Shown here: positions 9,117 through 18,100 of the stretch, piece by piece
Layout: the number at the start of each line of letters is the position of its first letter
Numbering within the stretch: position 1 is the stretch's first letter
Source: Paraburkholderia sprentiae WSM5005
GTDB taxonomy: Bacteria; Pseudomonadota; Gammaproteobacteria; Burkholderiales; Burkholderiaceae
DNA: 64,000 bases
Reading direction: 5' to 3'
NCBI RefSeq assembly: GCF_001865575.2
Contig: NZ_CP017562.2
Span: 1,860,001-1,924,000, forward strand
Position numbers and translations under genes: made by a program
The notes under the pieces: model-generated
Seen by the model: only the letters and a program-made list of their open reading frames with translations
What the model was told of the DNA's origin: nothing
The model's database searches: none

Positions 9117-12100
9117 TTACCATTGATAGCCAATGCCCGCCCCGTACACGGTGCCCGACGAGCTGGTACTGACGCCGCCCTTGAGCTTCAGATTGTCGGT
9201 AATGCGCGCCGTGAAACCGATCGCAACCGCCGAGTAGCCCTTGTAGTTCCCCGAACCGATCCCGACTGACAAAGTCTTGCCAGGATCGACCTCGGGAATC
9301 ATCGTCAGAGCAGTCGCCCCCGCGATACCGGAGTAAGCCTGCCGCGCCAGCGCGTTCACGCCCTGCTGAACCGAGTTCAACTGCGACATGTTGACCGCAT
9401 CGGTCGGGTTCACGCCCGGCGCCACGTTGGTGAGTGTCCGCTCATGGCCTGGCGAGCCGATCGACACGGTATCCGGTTCGCTGGCGACCGAGCCGGCGCC
9501 GAGCGCCACCGAGTTCGGCCCGCTTGCCGTCGCGCCCGAGCCCACCGCGACGCTCTTGCTGCCGCTCGCGGTCGAATTGCCGCCGAGCGCTGCCGATTCC
9601 GTTCCCGTCGCGCTTGCCGGCTCACTCGAGTTCACCGCGACACCCTTCAACGGCGTGGAACTGACCGTCGACTGCTGATCCGGCGGGACCTGCGCACCCA
9701 GCCCGCTGCTGCCCAGCGTGCTGATTTGCGTTTCGAGCGCAAACAGCTGGCTGCCGTTGATCGCGTCGGTGCTGGTCGCGGAGACCTTGCCCGCGGCGAT
9801 GTTGGTCAGCGTGACAGCCGAGCCTGCGCCGACGCCGCCGAGCGTCACGCTGTTGTGCGCAGGACTGTCGTACAGCACCGCGTCGCTCGCCACCGAGGCC
9901 ACCGCCTGCAACTGGCTCACGTTCACCGCGTCGGTCGGCGCGGTACCCGCGGCGACGCCGGTCAGCTGGCGAGCGCCCGAAGTGCCGGTGAAGTCGACGC
10001 TGGTGCCGCCCGTGTGCGCGCCCACCGTGATGACCCCGTTGCCCGGTGCGCCGCCTGCCTGCTGCACGAGGCCGACCGTGCCGTTGGCGATGCCGGTCGA
10101 CAGCGCCGTGACGCTGCTCGAGGCCGTGGTCAAACCAGTGGACAGCGAGGCCACGCTGCTGTTGGTGGTGCTCAACCCGGTCGACAGCGACGTCATGCCG
10201 CTCTGCACCGTGCTGAGGCCCGTCGACGTCGAGGTCGACAGCGCGGTCACGTTGCTGTTGGTCGTGCTCAGCCCCGTCGACAGCGACGTCATACCGCTCT
10301 GCACCGTGCTGAGGCCCGTGGAGGCCGAGGTCGACAGCGACACGACATTGCTGTTGGTCGTGCTCAGGCCCGTCGACAGCGAATTGAGGCCCGCCGTCGT
10401 GGATGTCGACAGCGAGGTCAGCTGGCCGAAGTTGACAGCGTCGGTCGGGTTCACGCCGTCGGCGACATTGGTCAGCGTCACCGGCGTGGTCGAACCCGCG
10501 CCGCCCAGCGTGACCTTCGTATGCGACGGATCGTCATACTGAACCGCGTTCGCGACGCCGGTCGACAGCGACGAGAGGCTGGTCGAGGTCGACGTCGACA
10601 GCGAGGTGACCGAGCTGTTGGTCGTGCTCAGGCCTGTCGACAGCGACGTTACGCCGCTCTGTATCGTGCTGAGGCCGGTCGAAGCCGACGTCGACAGCGA
10701 AGCGATACCGGTCGAGGCCGACGTCGACAGCGAAACCACATTGCTGTTGGTCGTGCTCAAGCCTGTCGACAGCGAATTGACGCCGCTTTGCGCGGTGCTG
10801 AGGCCCGTCGACGTCGAGGTCGACAGCGAGCTCAGACCCGTCGAGGTCGAAGTGGACAGCGAGTTCAGGCCCGTGGACAGTGAAGTCACACCGCTTTGTG
10901 CCGTGCTGATGCCCGTCGAACTCGACGTCGACAGCGACGCGATACCGGTCGACGTCGAAGTCGACAACGAGCTCACGCCAGTGGACAACGAAGTCACGCC
11001 GCTTTGCACCGTGCTGATGCCGGTCGAAGCGGACGTCGACAGCGAGCTCAGACCGGTCGAGGCTGACGTCGACAGCGACGTGACCGTGCTGTTGGTTGTG
11101 CTCAGACCCGTCGACAACGAGTTCACACCGCTCTGCACCGAGCTGAGACCCGTCGACGCGGTGGTGGACAACGAGGTCAGCTGCCCGAAGTTGACTGCAT
11201 CGGTCGGGTTCACACCGGCGGCGACGTTAGTCAGCGTCACGGGTGTGCTCGAGCCCGCGCCGCCCAGCGTGACCTTCGTATGCGACGGATCGTCGTACTG
11301 GACCGCGTTCGCGACGCCGGTCGACAGCGACGAGATGCTGGTCGAGGTCGACGTCGACAGCGAGCTCAGGCCCGTGGACAGTGAAGTCACCCCGCTTTGT
11401 GCCGTGCTGATGCCCGTCGAGCTCGATGTCGACAGCGACGAGAGGCCGGTCGACGTCGAAGTCGACAGCGAGTTCAGACCTGTGGACAGCGAAGTCACCC
11501 CGCTCTGTGCCGTGCTGATGCCCGTCGAAGCCGAGGTCGACAGCGAGCTCACGCCGGTGGACAAGGAAGTCACGCCGCTTTGCACCGTGCTGATACCCGT
11601 CGAGGCCGACGTCGACAGCGAGCTCAGACCGGTTGAGGTCGAGGTCGACAGCGAATTCAGGCCTGTGGACAGCGAAGTCACACCGCTTTGTGCGGTGCTG
11701 ATACCCGTCGAGCTCGACGTCGACAGCGACGCGATGCCGGTCGACGTGGAAGTCGACAGCGAGCTCACGCCGGTGGACAGCGAAGCCACGCCGCTTTGAA
11801 CCGTGCTGATGCCCGTCGAAGCGGACGTCGACAGCGAACTCAGACCGGTCGAGGCCGATGTCGACAGCGAAACCACGTTGCTGTTGGTCGTGCTCAAGCC
11901 TGTCGACAGCGAATTAACGCCGCTTTGTGCGGTGCTGAGACCCGTCGACGTCGACGTCGACAGCGAGCTGAGGCCGGTCGAGGCCGACGTCGACAGCGAG
12001 CTCAAACCGGTCGACGTCGAAGTGGACAGCGAGCTCAGACCCGTCGACAGCGAATTCACACCGCTCTGCGCCGTGCTGATACCCGTCGAAGCGGAGGTCG

Positions 12101-15100
12101 ACAGCGAGCTCACGCCGGTGGACAGTGAAGTCACGCCGCTTTGCACCGTGCTGATACCCGTCGAGGCCGACGTCGACAGCGAGCTCAAACCGGTCGACGT
12201 CGAAGTGGACAGCGAGCCCAGGCCCGTCGACAGCGAATTCACACCGCTTTGCGCCGTGCTGATGCCCGTCGAAGCCGAGGTCGACAGCGAGCTCACGCCG
12301 GTGGACAAGGAAGTCACGCCGCTTTGCACCGTGCTGATACCCGTCGAGGCCGAGGTCGACAGCGAGCTCAGACCCGTCGAGGTCGAAGTGGACAGCGAGC
12401 TCAGACCTGTGGACAGCGAAGTCACTCCGCTTTGTGCGGTGCTGATGCCCGTCGAGCTCGACGTCGACAGCGACGCTATACCGGTCGACGTCGAAGTCGA
12501 CAGCGAGCTCACGCCGGTGGACAGTGAAGTCACGCCGCTTTGCACCGTGCTGATGCCGGTCGAAGCGGACGTCGACAGCGAGCTCAGACCGGTCGAGGCC
12601 GACGTCGACAGCGACGTGACCGTGCTGTTGGTCGTGCTCAGACCCGTCGACAACGAGTTCACGCCGCTCTGCACCGAGCTGAGGCCCGTCGACGCAGTGG
12701 TGGACAACGAGGTCAGCTGCCCGAAGTTGACCGCATCGGTCGGGTTCACGCCCGCGGCGACGTTAGTCAGCGTCACCGGTGTGCTCGAGCCCGCGCCGCC
12801 CAGCGTGACCTTCGTATGCGACGGATCGTCGTACTGGACCGCGTTCGCGACGCCGGTCGACAGCGACGAGATGCTGGTCGAGGTCGACGTCGACAGCGAG
12901 CTCAGACCCGTGGACAGTGAAGTCACCCCGCTTTGCGCCGTGCTGATGCCCGTCGAGCTCGACGTCGACAGCGACGAGAGGCCGGTCGACGTCGAAGTCG
13001 ACAGCGAGTTCAGACCTGTGGACAGCGAAGTCACCCCGCTCTGTGCGGTGCTGATGCCCGTCGAAGCCGAGGTCGACAGCGAGCTCACGCCGGTGGACAG
13101 TGAGGTCACGCCGCTTTGCGCTGTGCTGATACCCGTCGACGTGGACGTCGACAGCGAGCTCAAACCGGTCGAGGTCGACGTGGACAGCGAATTCAGGCCT
13201 GTGGACAGCGAAGTCACACCGCTTTGTGCCGTGCTGATGCCCGTGGACGACGAGGTCGACAGCGAAGCAATGCCGGTCGAGGCGGAAGTCGACAACGACG
13301 TGACCGTGCTATTGGTCGTGCTCAAGCCCGTCGACAGCGAATTGACGCCGCTCTGTACCGTGCTGATGCCGGTCGAGGCCGACGTCGACAGCGAGCTCAG
13401 ACCCGTGGACAGCGAGGTCACGCCGCTCTGCGCCGTGCTGATGCCGGTAGAGGCCGAGGTCGACAGCGATGAGATGCCGGTCGAAGCCGAAGTCGACAGC
13501 GAGTTCAGCCCCGTGGACAGCGAGGTCACGCCGCTCTGTGCCGTGCTGATGCCGGTAGAGGCCGAGGTCGACAGCGATGAGATGCCGGTCGAAGTGGAAG
13601 TCGACAGCGAGCCAAGCCCCGTGGACAGCGATGTCACGCCGCTTTGTACTGTGCTCAGACCCGTCGAGGCCGACGTCGACAGCGAACTCAGGCCGGTCGA
13701 CGCGGAGGTCGACAGCGAAGTGACCGTGCTATTGGTCGTGCTCAATCCCGTGGACAGTGAAGTCACGCCGCTCTGTGCCGTGCTGATGCCCGTCGAGGTC
13801 GACGTCGACAGTGAAGCGATGCCGGTCGAAGCGGACGTCGACAACGAGTTGACGCCCGTGGACAGCGAATTGACGCCGCTCTGCGCCGTGCTGATACCGG
13901 TCGAAGTCGAGGTCGACAGTGAAGAGAGGCCGGTCGAGGCCGACGTCGACAGCGAGTTCAGACCCGTGGACAACGAATTGACGCCGCTCTGTGCGGTGCT
14001 GATACCGGTCGAGGCGGAAGTCGACAGCGAAGCGATACCGGTCGAAGCCGACGTCGACAGCGAAGTGACCGTGCTATTGGTCGCGCTCAGCCCGGTCGAC
14101 AGCGAAGTCACGCCGCTTTGTACCGTGCTGATGCCCGTCGAAGCCGACGTCGACAACGAGCTCACGCCGGTCGAAGCAGAAGTCGACAGTGACGAGAGAC
14201 CCGTCGACGCGGAGGTCGACAGCGAGTTCAGGCCCGTGGACAACGAGTTCATCCCGCTCTGTGCCGTGCTGAGGCCGGTCGAGGCCGACGTCGACAGCGA
14301 CGTGACCGTGCTGTTGGTCGTGCTCAGCCCGGTCGACAGTGAAGTCACACCGCTTTGCGTCGTGCTCAAGCCCGTCGACGCCGAGGTCGACAGCGAGGTC
14401 AACTGGCCGTAGTTGACGGCGTCGGTCGGGTTCACGCCGGCGGCGACATTGGTCAGCGTCACCGGTGTGCTTGAACCTGCACCACCCAGCGTGACCTTGG
14501 TATGCGACGGATCATCGTACTGGACCGCGTTCGCGATGCCCGTCGACAGCGACGAGATGCCGGTCGAGGTCGACGTCGACAGCGAACTCAGGCCGGTCGA
14601 CAGCGAAGTCACGCCGCTTTGTGCCGTGCTGATGCCTGTAGAGGCCGACGTCGACAGCGAGCTCAGGCCGGTCGACGCCGAGGTCGACAGCGAAGCGATG
14701 CCGGTCGAGGTCGATGTCGACAACGAGGTTACCGTGCTGTTGGTCGTGCTGAGGCCCGTCGACAGCGAAGTCACGCCGCTCTGTACCGTGCTGATGCCCG
14801 TCGAGGTCGACGTCGACAGCGAGCTCAGGCCGGTCGACGCGGAGGTCGACAGCGAAGCGATGCCGGTCGAAGCCGAGGTCGACAACGAGGTGACCGTGCT
14901 GTTGGTCGTGCTGAGGCCCGTCGACAGCGAAGTCACGCCGCTCTGTGCCGTGCTGATGCCCGTCGAGGTCGAAGTCGACAGCGAGCTCAGGCCGGTCGAC
15001 GCCGAGGTCGACAGCGAGCTCAGACCCGTCGAGGCGGAAGTCGACAACGACGTAACTGTGCTGTTGGTTGCGCTCAGACCGGTCGACAACGACGTCACAC

Positions 15101-18100
15101 CGCTCTGCACCGTACTGATGCCTGTAGAGGTCGAGGTCGACAACGAGCTCAGGCCGGTCGACGCGGAGGTCGACAACGACGTGACCGTGCTGTTGGTCGT
15201 GCTCAATCCCGTGGACAGTGAAGTGACGCCGCTTTGTACCGTGCTGAGGCCAGTCGAGGCCGACGTCGACAGCGAAGCGATGCCGGTCGAAGCGGAAGTC
15301 GACAGCGAGCTCACGCCCGTGGACAGCGAATTGACGCCGCTCTGCGCCGTGCTGATACCGGTCGACGTCGAGGTCGACAGTGAAGAGAGGCCGGTCGAGG
15401 CCGACGTCGACAGCGAACTCAGGCCAGTCGAAGCGGAATTCGACAGCGAAACCATGTTGCTGTTGGTCGTGCTCAAGCCGGTCGACAGCGAACTCACGCC
15501 GCTTTGCGCGGTGCTGATGCCCGTCGAGGCCGACGTCGACAGTGACGAGAGACCCGTCGACGCGGAGATCGACAGCGAGTTCAGGCCCGTGGACAGCGAG
15601 TTCACACCGCTCTGTGCCGTGCTGAGGCCGGTCGAGGCCGATGTCGACAGCGACGTGACCGTGCTGTTGGTCGTGCTCAGGCCGGTCGACAGTGAAGTCA
15701 CACCGCTTTGCGTCGTGCTCAAGCCCGTCGACGCCGAGGTCGACAGCGAGGTCAACTGGCCGTAGTTGACGGCGTCGGTCGGGTTCACGCCGGCGGCGAC
15801 ATTGGTCAGCGTCACCGGAGTGCTCGAACCTGCACCACCCAGCGTGACCTTGGTATGGGACGGATCATCGTACTGGACCGCGTTCGCGATGCCCGTCGAC
15901 AGCGACGAGATGCCAGTCGAGGTCGACGTGGACAGCGAGCTGAGGCCGGTCGACGCAGAGGTCGACAGCGAAGCGATGCCGGTGGAAGCCGATGTCGACA
16001 ACGAGGTGACCGTGCTGTTGGTCGTGCTGAGGCCTGTCGACAGCGAAGTGACGCCGCTCTGTACCGTGCTGATGCCGGTCGATGCCGACGTCGACAGCGA
16101 AGTCAGGCCGGTCGACGCAGAAGTCGACAGCGAAGCGATGCCGGTCGAAGCCGATGTCGACAACGAGGTGACCGTGCTGTTGGTCGCGCTCAGGCCGGTC
16201 GACAGCGAAGTGACGCCGCTCTGTACCGTGCTGAGGCCCGTCGAGGCCGACGTCGACAGCGAAGCGATGCCGGTCGAGGCGGAAGTCGACAGCGAGCTCA
16301 CGCCCGTGGACAGCGAGTTGACCCCGCTCTGTGCCGTGCTGAGGCCGGTCGACGCCGACGTCGACAGCGATGTGACCGTGCTGTTGGTCGTGTTCAGCCC
16401 GGTCGACAGTGAAGTCACACCGCTTTGCGTCGTGCTCAAGCCCGTCGACGCCGACGTCGACAGCGAGGTCAACTGGCCGTAGTTGACGGCGTCGGTCGGG
16501 TTCACGCCGGCGGCGACGTTGGTCAGCGTCACCGGTGTGCTCGAACCTGCACCGCCCAGCGTGACCTTGGTATGCGACGGATCATCGTACTGGACCGCGT
16601 TCGCGATGCCCGTCGACAGCGACGAGATGCCGGTCGAGGTCGACGTGGACAGCGAGCTGAGACCGGTCGACGCAGAAGTCGACAACGACGTGACCGTGCT
16701 GTTGGTCGTGCTCAGACCGGTCGACAACGACGTCACACCGCTCTGCACCGTGCTGATGCCTGTAGAGGTCGAGGTCGACAGCGAACTCAGACCGGTCGAC
16801 GCGGAGGTCGACAACGAAGTGACCGCGCTATTGGTCGTGCTCAAGCCCGTGGACAGTGAAGTCACACCGCTCTGTGCCGTGCTGATACCGGTCGAGGTTG
16901 AGGTCGACAGCGAAGCGATGCCGGTCGACGCGGAAGTCGACAACGACGTGACCGTGCTGTTGGTTGCGCTCAGGCCTGTCGACAGCGAAGTGACGCCGCT
17001 CTGTACCGTGCTGATGCCCGTCGAGGCCGACGTCGACAACGAAGCGATGCCGGTCGAGGCGGAAGTCGACAGCGAGCTCACGCCCGTGGACAACGAGTTC
17101 ACACCGCTCTGTGTTGTACTGAGGCCGGTCGAAGCCGAGGTCGACAGCGAGGTCAACTGGCCGTAGTTGACGGCGTCGGTCGGGTTCACGCCGGCGGCGA
17201 CGTTGGTCAGCGTCACCGGTGTGCTCGAACCTGCACCGCCCAGCGTGACCTTGGTATGGGACGGATCATCGTACTGGACCGCGTTCGCGATGCCCGTCGA
17301 CAGCGACGAGATGCCGGTCGAGGTCGACGTCGACAGCGAAGCGACCGTGCTATTGGTCGTGCTCAGGCCAGTGGACAGCGACGTCACGCCGCTTTGTACC
17401 GTGCTCAGACCGGTTGAAGCTGAAGTCGACAGCGACGTAACCGTGCTATTGGTCGCGCTCAGCCCCGTCGACAGCGAAGTCACGCCGCTTTGCGCCGTAC
17501 TCAGACCGGTCGAAGCCGAGGTGGACAGCGACGTAACGGTGCTGTTGGCCGTGCTCAGGCCCGTCGACAGCGAAGTCACGCCGCTTTGCGCCGTGCTCAG
17601 ACCTGTCGAAGCCGAGGTCGACAGCGACGTAACCGTGCTATTGGTCGTACTCAGGCCTGTCGACAGCGAAGTCACGCCGCTCTGCGCCGTGCTGAGACCC
17701 GTCGATGTGGACGTGGACAACGAGGTGACTTTGCTGTTGGCCGTGCTCAAACCGGTGGACAGCGACGTCACACCGCTTTGCGTCGTGCTCAGGCCGGTCG
17801 AGGTGGACGTGGACAACGAAGTCAGCTGCCCGAAATTGACGGCATCGGCCGCGTTCACGCCGTCTGCGACATTAGTCAGGGTTACCGGCGTGCTCGCGCC
17901 CGCGCCACCGAGCGTAACCTTGCTATGCGTCGAGTCGTCGTACTGGACCGCGTTCGCAACGCCGGTGGACAGCGACGCAATGCCGGTCGAGGTCGATGTC
18001 GACAGCGAGCCCAAACCCGTGGACAACGAATTCACGCCACTCTGTGCCGTGCTGAGGCCCGTCGATGTAGACGTGGACAACGAGGTAACTTTGCTGTTGG

